The notes under the pieces are model-generated. The model worked only from the letters and a program-made list of their open reading frames with translations, was not told the origin of the DNA and ran no database searches. 64,000 nucleotides of DNA from IMG/VR virus record IMGVR_UViG_3300044837_000085, positions 40,615 to 104,614 of that record. One strand, written 5' to 3'. This stretch comes from a virus. Positions within the stretch are counted from its first letter, which is position 1, and every line of letters starts with the position of its first letter. This document shows, in pieces, positions 54,133-61,689 of this stretch. The position numbers and the translations under genes were made by a program.

Positions 54133-56069
54133 TCCTCGTCAACCTCTCGCTTCTCAAATGTCTTGATGCGACCGGACTTGTCCCAACCGGTTACGGTCGT
54201 TACTTCCTTGCCGCGCTTCGGCATCTCGACTTTCGCAGGCTCAACGTTAACGATCGGCGCCGCCATGTTGACGACCGGAGCCTGCTGCTCTGGCACACTC
54301 ACATTCACAACAGTCTCGGGAAATTTCATCTCCGGAAGCCGCACGTCCGAATAGACGTTGATCGGCTGCATTTCCTTCTGAACTTGAGTCTGCGGCGTCT
54401 CTGCCATCATCTTGACGATGAGAGCGACGTTAGACGCGACGTCATCAGGGACGAAGTCATCGCTCTTGCGGAAGTCCTTCGATATCCGCTCAAGCTCTTG
54501 CTCGACGAACTTCGCCACTGTGGTCTTATCTAGTTCAGGAGCCTGAATGGACTCCAGCTTTTCCTCGATCATCCGCTCAAGCGGTTCGATTTCAGCGTCC
54601 TTGCCGACGATCGGACCAAGCTTCTTCGTCTTGCCGTTCGAAAGTGTCGCTACCAGCATCCCGGCGTGATCGATCAGAAGGTCGACTACGTCGGCGCCGT
54701 CAACACCGTCCTTTGGTTTCGCAATCTCAGCGAACTTCTGCTCGATCATCTCCTGGATGGCGGGCATCACTTCATCGACCGTGACACCCTTCCCGTCAGC
54801 CGGTACCGGGATCAACTTGGCTACGTCTTCGACAATCAGCGCTGCGATTTCTACGGGATCAGCGTCTTTGCCGTCCTTTGCAGGCTCAATCGCGGAAACC
54901 ACTTCCTCGATCAGCGGACGCACGTCATCGATAGTAACGCTCTTGCCATCAGCACCCGGAGCACCAGGCTCACCGTCCTTCGGAGGCGCAATACCAGCGA
55001 CCGCAGTCTCCACTTCCGCGACAATGATGGGAATAAGATCTTGGATATCGACGCTCGTTCCAGCCTCGCCCTGCGGCCCTTGCTGACCTTCAGGAATTAC
55101 CAACTTCGCGAACTCAAGTGCGACAGCACCATCGACAAGCGTCGCAATCTCATCCATCGTTACAGACTTGCCGTCGACGCCATCCTTGCCGTCCTTAGGC
55201 ACGGGCATCAGATCAACAAGTAGATTCGCAACCACGGCCGGATCGACCGGATCCGCATCCTTGCCGTTCTCTGGCTTCGGAATTGCAGCAACCATTTCTT
55301 CGAGCAGCGGTCGAACATCATCGACCGTAACGCTCTTTCCGTCTGCCGGATTCTCGATCGCATCAACCGCCTTCGAGACCTCCGCCGCGATCAATGCAGC
55401 TACTTCCGCCGGATCGACGCCCTTCCCGTCCTTCGGCTTCTCGATCTTGTCGATCGCGCTTGAGAGCTCCCCCGGCAATATCGCAGCAAGGGCGCTAATT
55501 ACCTCTTCCTTGATCGCTTCTGGCGACGCGTCCTTGCCGTCCTTCGGAGGATCAATTTTCGATACCTCTTCGATCACCATCGACCTGATGATTTCAGGAT
55601 CAGCATCCTTGCCGTCTTCCGGCGCTACCTTGGCGACCTCCTCTACGACGATGGCGCGGACGACTTCGATATCCGCGTCCTTGCCGTTTTCCGGGATAGG
55701 CAGAAGCTTGGCGGCGCGCGATGCGACTTCGTCCAGATCGACTGGCTCAGCATCCTTACCATTCTCCGGAACAGGAAGAGCCGAGACGGCCTTCTCGACC
55801 TTTTCGGTAACGACGCGCTCGATTTCGACAGGATCGATTTCCTTAGTCGGAATCTCGATCTTCGCGACCTCTTCCTTCACCAGATTGATGAATACGATCT
55901 TATCCTGCTCACGCAGCGAAGAGATGTCCGCGAAACGCTGCTCCACCGAAGCAAGACTCTCCGTCAGCCTTGTATTTTCAGCACGCAAGGGCGCTATCGC
56001 GTCACTAACGAACTTGCCGATGACCGGCGCTAGGCTTCCCATTAGGCCCGCGATCTCTTGATGCTTCAT
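54129..56069 (-). CDS. Repeat-rich head/fibre protein with GKDADP modules, 646 aa
   Basis: MKHQEIAGLMGSLAPVIG starts a helical N-terminus (about residues 1-90). About 13 modules of roughly 35-40 residues follow, each with a turn such as PENGKDADP or PKDGKGVDP and an amphipathic helix. Short collagen-like stretches (GPQGEAG, GEPGAPGADG) occur in the middle. Residues about 560-646 are beta-rich and end VTGWDKSGRIKTFEKRE, a motif of phage head proteins. Probably a long fibrous decoration. Confidence 0.7.
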   Translation of the reverse strand: MKHQEIAGLMGSLAPVIGKFVSDAIAPLRAENTRLTESLASVEQRFADISSLREQDKIVFINLVKEEVAKIEIPTKEIDPVEIERVVTEKVEKAVSALPVPENGKDAEPVDLDEVASRAAKLLPIPENGKDADIEVVRAIVVEEVAKVAPEDGKDADPEIIRSMVIEEVSKIDPPKDGKDASPEAIKEEVISALAAILPGELSSAIDKIEKPKDGKGVDPAEVAALIAAEVSKAVDAIENPADGKSVTVDDVRPLLEEMVAAIPKPENGKDADPVDPAVVANLLVDLMPVPKDGKDGVDGKSVTMDEIATLVDGAVALEFAKLVIPEGQQGPQGEAGTSVDIQDLIPIIVAEVETAVAGIAPPKDGEPGAPGADGKSVTIDDVRPLIEEVVSAIEPAKDGKDADPVEIAALIVEDVAKLIPVPADGKGVTVDEVMPAIQEMIEQKFAEIAKPKDGVDGADVVDLLIDHAGMLVATLSNGKTKKLGPIVGKDAEIEPLERMIEEKLESIQAPELDKTTVAKFVEQELERISKDFRKSDDFVPDDVASNVALIVKMMAETPQTQVQKEMQPINVYSDVRLPEMKFPETVVNVSVPEQQAPVVNMAAPIVNVEPAKVEMPKRGKEVTTVTGWDKSGRIKTFEKREVDEE

Positions 56070-56088
56070 GGAATACCCACAAGCCGGA

Positions 56089-57633
56089 TCAGGCGGCCAT
56101 CTTGGTCAATTGGACTTCCAGCGCTTCTTGCAGTGCCCACTTCGCGATCTGGTATTGCGCGGCGGTATCGAGTTCGTCGTCGAACGATTTTCCAGCGGGA
56201 GGAGCGGATGCCGCACCTGGATTTGCGACCGCCTCTTCCGCCGCAACCTCTTGGGCGGGCGACGGCGTATTCTGATCTCGCTTCGGCGCAAGAGCAAACG
56301 GATCGTCAGACTTATCTCGACGGTTCAGAGCATCCAGACTGAAGTTCTGCTGCTGCATGTAGATGGTATCGCCGCCTGTGACCGGCTTCTGATTCATCTT
56401 CTTCAGCGCAGCATTAGGCGTCATGATCGAACCACCAACGGCCTTCGACAACGCTTCGATCTGAGTCAGTGTGTCCATCCTGAGAAGATCATCAAGATCG
56501 AATTCGGTCCCGTAGGTGTGCGCCTGGTGATCTGTCAGACCAAGACCCTCGTCAAGACAAAGCTCGATCGACTCGATATGCGTCTGCAGGCACTGGGTAT
56601 AGTATTGCTGGTTGATGGCTTCGATGTTGTTGTACGCGGGCGGCGGCCCAACTCCGATCATGTACGGAGGAACGTGGAACGCGCTGCAGACGTTCAGTTC
56701 ATCCCACTTCAACTGATCCAACATCTGAGCGTCCTTCGCATCGACGCCCATTTTGGTGTAGGTCATGCCGTCGCCCATCACCGCAACTCGCTTGCGGTTT
56801 TCGCCGGTCATGTTGGCTTCCCAAGCCTGCTTGATGCGCTCTGCCGTCGACTGATCGATAGCTCCTGGAGCGGTGAGAATTCCGCCTGGCGTTGAATCAT
56901 TTTTGAAGAAGCGAGATGAGTTTTGCTGGATCGTCAATCCGTTAGATGCCGCCAATCCACATGCAGCCAATGGCGAAACGCCGCAGAGCGGATGAAAGAG
57001 CGCCGACATGGTGTCGTGGATGATCTCGGAGTCCGGAAGGATTAGTTTTTCTTGCTCTACTCCGGCGAGATTATCCTTCAGGATTTCATAGTAGACGTCG
57101 CCGTTCGGCGCTACCAACGGCTTCACCCTAGTCGGATCAAGCACGTACATCTCGATCACGACACCTCGGCCGTCGCGTTCTTTCAGAACATAGGTATTGC
57201 CGTGCAACAGCTTGGAGAGAACCCACTGCTCAAAGAATTTGATCCTGTTCTGCCACCTATTGGGCTTCTCCAGGATAGGAGAAAAGGCCGGGACATAAAC
57301 TTCCGACCAGATCATATTCTTATCTTGCTCGACGAGCCGGATCCGGACCTTACCAATGTCAGATGAGATCAGGGTCGCACAGGAATAAACTGCGGAGAAC
57401 GCAACGATAGTTTCGCGGCGCACTTCTATATTGCGCTGCCATGCTCCGGTAAACGGTTCGCGGATGATAGGAAACCAGCCGCCGCCGTAACCACCGCCGG
57501 TTCCTATGAGAGGAGAAATATCGGTTGCGCCAACTGGCGACTTGGTGATCGTGATCTCGCGCCCGAATGCGCGCAGGCTGAAGCCGCCCCTGGACTTGCT
57601 CGAGCCTTGAGCGACGGCCGGAACGCTAGGCAA
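56089..57633 (-). CDS. Portal protein (HK97-type), 514 aa
   Basis: ATG 57633. Portal landmarks: KPNRWQNRIKFFEQWVLSK, YYEILKDNLAGVEQEKL, DTMSALFHPLCGVSPL and GLTIQQNSSRFFKNDSTPGG. The C-terminus is polar (PAQEVAAEEAVANPGA). Length of about 510 is normal for HK97-like portals. Forms the DNA entry ring, between the capsid fusion and the decoration proteins. Confidence 0.9.
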   Translation of the reverse strand: MPSVPAVAQGSSKSRGGFSLRAFGREITITKSPVGATDISPLIGTGGGYGGGWFPIIREPFTGAWQRNIEVRRETIVAFSAVYSCATLISSDIGKVRIRLVEQDKNMIWSEVYVPAFSPILEKPNRWQNRIKFFEQWVLSKLLHGNTYVLKERDGRGVVIEMYVLDPTRVKPLVAPNGDVYYEILKDNLAGVEQEKLILPDSEIIHDTMSALFHPLCGVSPLAACGLAASNGLTIQQNSSRFFKNDSTPGGILTAPGAIDQSTAERIKQAWEANMTGENRKRVAVMGDGMTYTKMGVDAKDAQMLDQLKWDELNVCSAFHVPPYMIGVGPPPAYNNIEAINQQYYTQCLQTHIESIELCLDEGLGLTDHQAHTYGTEFDLDDLLRMDTLTQIEALSKAVGGSIMTPNAALKKMNQKPVTGGDTIYMQQQNFSLDALNRRDKSDDPFALAPKRDQNTPSPAQEVAAEEAVANPGAASAPPAGKSFDDELDTAAQYQIAKWALQEALEVQLTKMAA

Positions 57634-57637
57634 CTAA

Positions 57638-57898
57638 TCAGTCCTCCGCGCGCATGTCGCGACGACTGTACGTTCGGCCGCGCCGTCTGCGCACTTGCTC
57701 GTCATCGGCCTCGACGATATCAGGACCTGGCTCGACTGCTGCGGTTACGATCTGACTCGCTACATTTCGTGGTGCTGAATTCGCACGCGCGAGCGCACGC
57801 CAAAGTCTGGCTTCCTTATCCGGGCATTCAAACTCATCTCCGGCGCGAAGCACCTTCCCGTAGACCCGCGCTTTAGGGACCGTGACAACCATACGCAT
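57638..57898 (-). CDS. Small head-region protein, 86 aa
   Basis: MRMVVTVPKARVYGKVLRA, then GDEFECPDKEARLWRALAR and a basic, Arg-rich tail. Typical small gene between major capsid and portal in siphophages. Role unknown; could help head completion. Confidence 0.55.
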   Translation of the reverse strand: MRMVVTVPKARVYGKVLRAGDEFECPDKEARLWRALARANSAPRNVASQIVTAAVEPGPDIVEADDEQVRRRRGRTYSRRDMRAED

Positions 57899-57914
57899 AA
57901 GGCGACTCCGTCAA

Positions 57915-57943
57915 AGAGAAGCCCGCCGGACTTAGCCGGCGGG
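57915..57943 (-). terminator. Hairpin behind the capsid gene
   Basis: Minus strand CCCGCCGG (57943-57936), 6-base loop, CCGGCGGG (57929-57922), then CTTCTCTTTG. The T-tract is weak; partial termination is plausible between capsid and later genes. Confidence 0.5.
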
Positions 57944-57961
57944 GAGATATTACGTTTCGGA

Positions 57962-59962
57962 TTACTCGAAATACTTGGCGTTGGAAATATACGCAACCGC
58001 AGTTGAGCGACGCTTCGCCCAGTTGATGTAGCGCTCCGCGCGAATCGCGATTTGGTTTTGCTGGAACATGGAAACGAACGTCGTCGACGCGGTCGCCGGA
58101 GAGTCCGGAGCCGTTTCCATTTGCAGAGACGCTTCCTGGCTGGCGTCGATGGTAACATCGCCATCATCTGCAAGCAGGATGTCCGGAGCGCTCGCGAGGA
58201 TGATCGGGTAACCATCGGTCGGAGAACCACCAGTTGCGGGGATGTTTTCCGAAGTCACGACAGGAATGCCGAGCAACGTGCCGCCATTCATGTTGATATC
58301 CGGGAACTCTTTGTTGCCGAGCGAGTTCGTCATCAAAGAGATCGACAGCGCCGTCTGCTGTGTCATGAGGAACACAACACTCGTGACCTGCATGTTAGCA
58401 GCCAAGAACGCCGCCATCATGGTCTTCAGGTCGGCCCGCAGGGCAGCACCCGTGGTTCCGGTCGCAATCGTCGGGGTTACGCCGTTGGTGATCGACGCCG
58501 GGGAAACGCCGGCGGTCGCCGACTTCGTCGGATCGACGAACTGGGAGTCCATAAACTGGACCACCGCCGCAGCAAGATCGTTGCGGACGAGAAGTTCAGC
58601 CGAAGGATTCGACAGCCGCACCAATTCCTGGTTGAGCACGATGATGCCGGCGATCTTCGCCAGATCAAGCGTAACGGTGTCGAACAGCAACGAGCTGAGC
58701 GGCTTCGGAGCGCCCTGGCCGACCCAGTTGACCGATGATCCGCCGGTCTGACGTCCGATTTTCACGTTGAACGGAACGCGGGTGAGTCCGGGAATACGAC
58801 CGATGATCGTCAACGGACGCAAATAATTGATGAACTCCGACGTCAGGATCTGGTAGTTAACCAAGCCCGTGCCGCCCCAAGTCGATGCATCGCTGGCGCC
58901 CGGCGTAACCGCCGACTTAAGCATCAACTCGACTTCAGGAGTTTCTTCCTTCCACTGTTGGTTCGCCTTGGCGATCTCGACAGCCTGCATGATATTGCCT
59001 TTGGCTCGCGCCTGAGCAATCACGAAGCGGGTGAAACCGATGCCGGCCGGCAGATCCTTGTTGCGGATATGCACGACGCTGATGCCGCCACGAACGCGCG
59101 AAGCGTCCTCAACGGATTTCACTTCACCAACTGAAACGGCGGCAGCCTTATTGCTGGCTTCATGCTTGCGCAGACGAACCAGATGGTCGTCGATCGCCTG
59201 CACTTCAGCAGCGAGGCTATCGTACTTCTCGGTCTGATCGGCGTCCAAGGTCTCGCCCTTTTCGCCAGATACTTCCATGATCGAATCCATCTCCGCAGAC
59301 TTCGCGAGGCGAGTTGCCTCAAAGTCCGAGATCTGAACCGCAATTGTCTTCTTAGTCATAGTGTGTTTGCCCTCCTGGGCTTTGACTGGGATGTTGGATT
59401 TGGATTTCCCAGACGCGGGAGGGGTCGTCTTCTCGGTGACGCGCTCTTGAGGGCCTGTCGCGGCCGGAGCGTTCACGTCGAATTTCTTGATGACAGCAAA
59501 GTCGAGCGACTTACCTACACTCGTGATCAACGCGCTCGCATTCGCTGGAATCGAAACGGTGGACAACTCGAATATTTCGATTTCCTGAAAATCCAACCCG
59601 CCATCATCTTTGAATGCGTACTTGACCGGCCGGAATCCTATTGAGACCGCGCGAATTAAACCGGCCTGAACCTCTCCCCAAGCGGTATCCACTCGATCCT
59701 TAAGAGGTCCGGGTTGCTTGATGTTGGGTATCTCAGCCTGAAACTCGATGCCGTCTTTAGTCGGCTTCTTGAATTTTACGGTCCCTATTGGGCTGCTGGT
59801 ATCGTGCTGATGGAGCAAAACTAATGGATTCTTAAATGTAGCCCCGAGCGGATTAATGGTGTCGTTGACACGGTCAACGTCAGGCGTTGTTGCCCAACCT
59901 GAAAACGTGCGTTTACTCTCATCGAGGGTTTTGACCTCGATAAGCGAATAAGCTCGATTCAT
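57962..59962 (-). CDS. Prohead protease-major capsid protein fusion, 666 aa
   Basis: ATG 59962 (MNRAYSLIEVKTLDESKR). Residues about 1-160 are an HK97-type prohead protease: LLHQHD (His51/His53), RAVSIGF (Ser107) and ELSTVSIPANASALI. A linker is followed by a delta-like helical domain (about 215-290). The HK97 capsid fold follows, to the end: GFTRFVIAQARAKGN, GLTRVPFNVKIGRQTGGSS, SPASITNGVTPTI. Most phages encode the protease separately. Self-cleavage would release the capsid subunit. Confidence 0.85.
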   Translation of the reverse strand: MNRAYSLIEVKTLDESKRTFSGWATTPDVDRVNDTINPLGATFKNPLVLLHQHDTSSPIGTVKFKKPTKDGIEFQAEIPNIKQPGPLKDRVDTAWGEVQAGLIRAVSIGFRPVKYAFKDDGGLDFQEIEIFELSTVSIPANASALITSVGKSLDFAVIKKFDVNAPAATGPQERVTEKTTPPASGKSKSNIPVKAQEGKHTMTKKTIAVQISDFEATRLAKSAEMDSIMEVSGEKGETLDADQTEKYDSLAAEVQAIDDHLVRLRKHEASNKAAAVSVGEVKSVEDASRVRGGISVVHIRNKDLPAGIGFTRFVIAQARAKGNIMQAVEIAKANQQWKEETPEVELMLKSAVTPGASDASTWGGTGLVNYQILTSEFINYLRPLTIIGRIPGLTRVPFNVKIGRQTGGSSVNWVGQGAPKPLSSLLFDTVTLDLAKIAGIIVLNQELVRLSNPSAELLVRNDLAAAVVQFMDSQFVDPTKSATAGVSPASITNGVTPTIATGTTGAALRADLKTMMAAFLAANMQVTSVVFLMTQQTALSISLMTNSLGNKEFPDINMNGGTLLGIPVVTSENIPATGGSPTDGYPIILASAPDILLADDGDVTIDASQEASLQMETAPDSPATASTTFVSMFQQNQIAIRAERYINWAKRRSTAVAYISNAKYFE

Positions 59963-59980
59963 GATTTGGATTCCGGTCAA

Positions 59981-60005
59981 TAAAAAACCCGCCGACTAGG
60001 GCGGG
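59981..60005 (-). terminator. Intrinsic terminator before the capsid gene
   Basis: Minus strand CCCGCC (60005-60000), 6-base loop, GGCGGG (59993-59988), then TTTTTTA. It ends transcripts from the terminase/endonuclease section; capsid genes would need readthrough or their own promoter. Confidence 0.85.
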
Positions 60006-60035
60006 TTGATTTGTGATAGTGTGTGTTCAGGATTT

Positions 60036-60946
60036 CTATGTTGCGGCAGCGGCTTTCCGGGCCGCTCTAGTCCGGGCACGAGCCGCTATAATCTCATCTC
60101 TTTTAGACGCCCACATCGCCTTACACGCTATCGCCAGCTTCGCCTTGTGTTCGTCTGAGTATTTTCGCCCCTTGAAGATTGCTCTCAGTTTTTCAACTGT
60201 GGCTGGACTTCTCTTTTTCCCGAGTTGACGCGCCGATATGGCCGCACCTATCCTCGCCTTTTTTGTTCCGCAGTTTTGGGTTTTATATTGTAAGGCTTGC
60301 GCTTTAGTCCGAGTTGGCCCGCTGCTTGCTTTGCTCTTCGTTCCTCTGAGTGTTTAATTCCCTTCAGGGCGACGGAAATCTTGGCCCGATATTCCGGAGA
60401 CCTATCTCGCCTATGGTCGCCACGTTCCCATGCGAGCTTCATCGCGGTCGAGACCGCTGCGCATTGATCTTGTGTACGAACAAAAGCCCTTCGACCAGCA
60501 AAGAACTTTTCAAGATGCACAGGGTCAGGTCGCCGTCCCTTTTGTGCTCTGGACAAAGCGGCCCTATGCTCTGCTGAGCGCGGACCCAACTTTAGACCAA
60601 CTTTTTTAGCAGCTATCTTCGCTCTGGTTTCTTCGGAATGAAGTCGGCCTAGAGTTGATCCGGCTGTTGGACAAATATTCAGTTCAGGATGGAGCACGTC
60701 TATCGCCTTTTGTTCAAAGAACAGAAGGTCGATCGTTCGGCAGCACAAAAGAACTCGAAATTCGAAATTGCTCTCGCCGTGCTTATTCCACGAATTCTGT
60801 AGTTTTCGGTTGTGATGCCAACCGTTCCTAAGTCTGGTCCAGTGCTGGCCGCGTCGCTTGGAGAGGAACTTGGCGCTTCCGACGTACCGCTTGCCATTAA
60901 CGAGATTGACGATCTCATAGATTCCAGTGTTTGCTGGATCAGCCAT
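60036..60946 (-). pseudogene. GIY-YIG endonuclease with NUMOD repeats, frameshifted near the C-terminus
   Basis: ATG 60946. GIY-YIG core (NTGIYEIVNLVNGKRYVGS, FEFRVLLCCRTIDLLFF) and NUMOD repeats (HSEETRAKIAAKKVGLK, SPEYRAKISVALKG). The current frame stops at 60248 after EQKRRG. In another frame the same repeat theme continues (ARIGAAISARQLGKKRSPA to KAAAAT) to a stop at 60036. One missing A in the A6 run near 60258 explains it. The first 232 residues, including the catalytic domain, are intact, so the protein may still work. Confidence 0.75.
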
Positions 60947-60970
60947 TGGAGCCTGCCTCATCAGGTTCGA

Positions 60971-61026
60971 GTGGTTAGAGCCGTCCGGGTGTTACAAGCA
61001 CCTTGGCGGCTCGCTTATTTATATCG
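60971..61026 (-). ncRNA. Conserved foldable leader upstream of GIY-YIG gene, copy 2
   Basis: Minus strand GAGCCGCCAAGGTG, a TTGTAA loop, CACC, then ACGGCTCTAACCAC; the same stems as copy 1 at 44785-44836 with a different inner loop. Ends 24 bases before the ATG at 60946. Confidence 0.6.
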
Positions 61027-61034
61027 TTTTCTTT

Positions 61035-61244
61035 CTACTTTGCAACTCGCCACAGCTTGTCTGCAATCGAGACATGCCGAAGAAACGAATTCAATTCCGC
61101 TTCAACACCCGTGCGCAGATACTGCATGTAGAACTTGGCCGCTTGCTCGCCGTGCCAGTCAGCAACTCGCTTCAGCATTTTTTGTCTGCTTTTGTAATTG
61201 AAAAGGCGCGGACGCGCGTCAGCCTTGTACGGCAATGAGTCCAC
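61035..61244 (-). CDS. Small basic protein, 69 aa
   Basis: GTG 61244 or an internal ATG at 61178. The convincing part is MLKRVADWHGEQAAKFYMQ, then YLRTGVEAELNSFLRH, helical and basic. Lies between the HNH gene and the GIY-YIG gene. No family recognised. Confidence 0.5.
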   Translation of the reverse strand: MDSLPYKADARPRLFNYKSRQKMLKRVADWHGEQAAKFYMQYLRTGVEAELNSFLRHVSIADKLWRVAK

Positions 61245-61247
61245 TGA

Positions 61248-61330
61248 AACCGAGACAGGACCGCAGGCTGACTTTCTGGGAGCAACCGGCCCATCCGCTG
61301 GCCGACTGGGATTAAATGCCCGTCTCGGTT
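61248..61330 (-). ncRNA. Candidate structured RNA element, 83 nt
   Basis: Minus strand begins AACCGAGACGGG and ends CCTGTCTCGGTT, a 12-bp helix with one G-T pair. Inside, CGGCC and GGCCG can form a second hairpin. It begins 4 bases after the HNH stop codon. No T-tract, so it is not a simple terminator. Function unknown. Confidence 0.4.
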
Positions 61331-61334
61331 AGCT

Positions 61335-61682
61335 CTAGTATTCCCTAGTCCCACGCTTCACGGCTTCGGCGTGCGTTTTTTCAGTATGATGCGAGCCGCA
61401 AAGACACATTCCGTTGTCGACGTCGAGCGACTTGCTAGGATCATCACGACGTTCAACAATGTGATCTGCGAACATTCGATGCGCCGGACTCCTACGCTCG
61501 CAGCGCCGGCCGTCAATTATCTTTTCACAACGCCACCCTGCCCGTGTCATCACAGCAAGCCGCCACGCTTTATGCTCCGGGCTGTTGTAATAGCCATCGA
61601 CGACCTTATCCGGAAGCTTCAGTCTCCTTGTGTCGATCGGCTTGAGTTTGAAACCGAATGCTTTGAGGCGCGGAGGATTCAT
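61335..61682 (-). CDS. HNH endonuclease of the terminase region, 115 aa
   Basis: MNPPRLKAFGFKLKPIDTR, then CEKIIDGRRC, MFADHIVERRDDPSKSLD and MCLCGSHHTEKTH, the HNH core with D-H-I-V-x-x-x-x-x-x-x-x-x-D-x-x-N/D-G. Small HNH proteins beside terminases are commonly required for DNA cleavage during packaging in HK97-like phages. Directly downstream of TerL. Confidence 0.85.
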   Translation of the reverse strand: MNPPRLKAFGFKLKPIDTRRLKLPDKVVDGYYNSPEHKAWRLAVMTRAGWRCEKIIDGRRCERRSPAHRMFADHIVERRDDPSKSLDVDNGMCLCGSHHTEKTHAEAVKRGTREY

Positions 61683-61689
61683 CTAAGCC

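Noticed and set aside
55168-56061. Plus-strand frame of 297 codons opposite the GKDADP repeat gene
   Set aside because: Ser/Thr-rich antisense reading of repetitive codons; no start signal or operon context.
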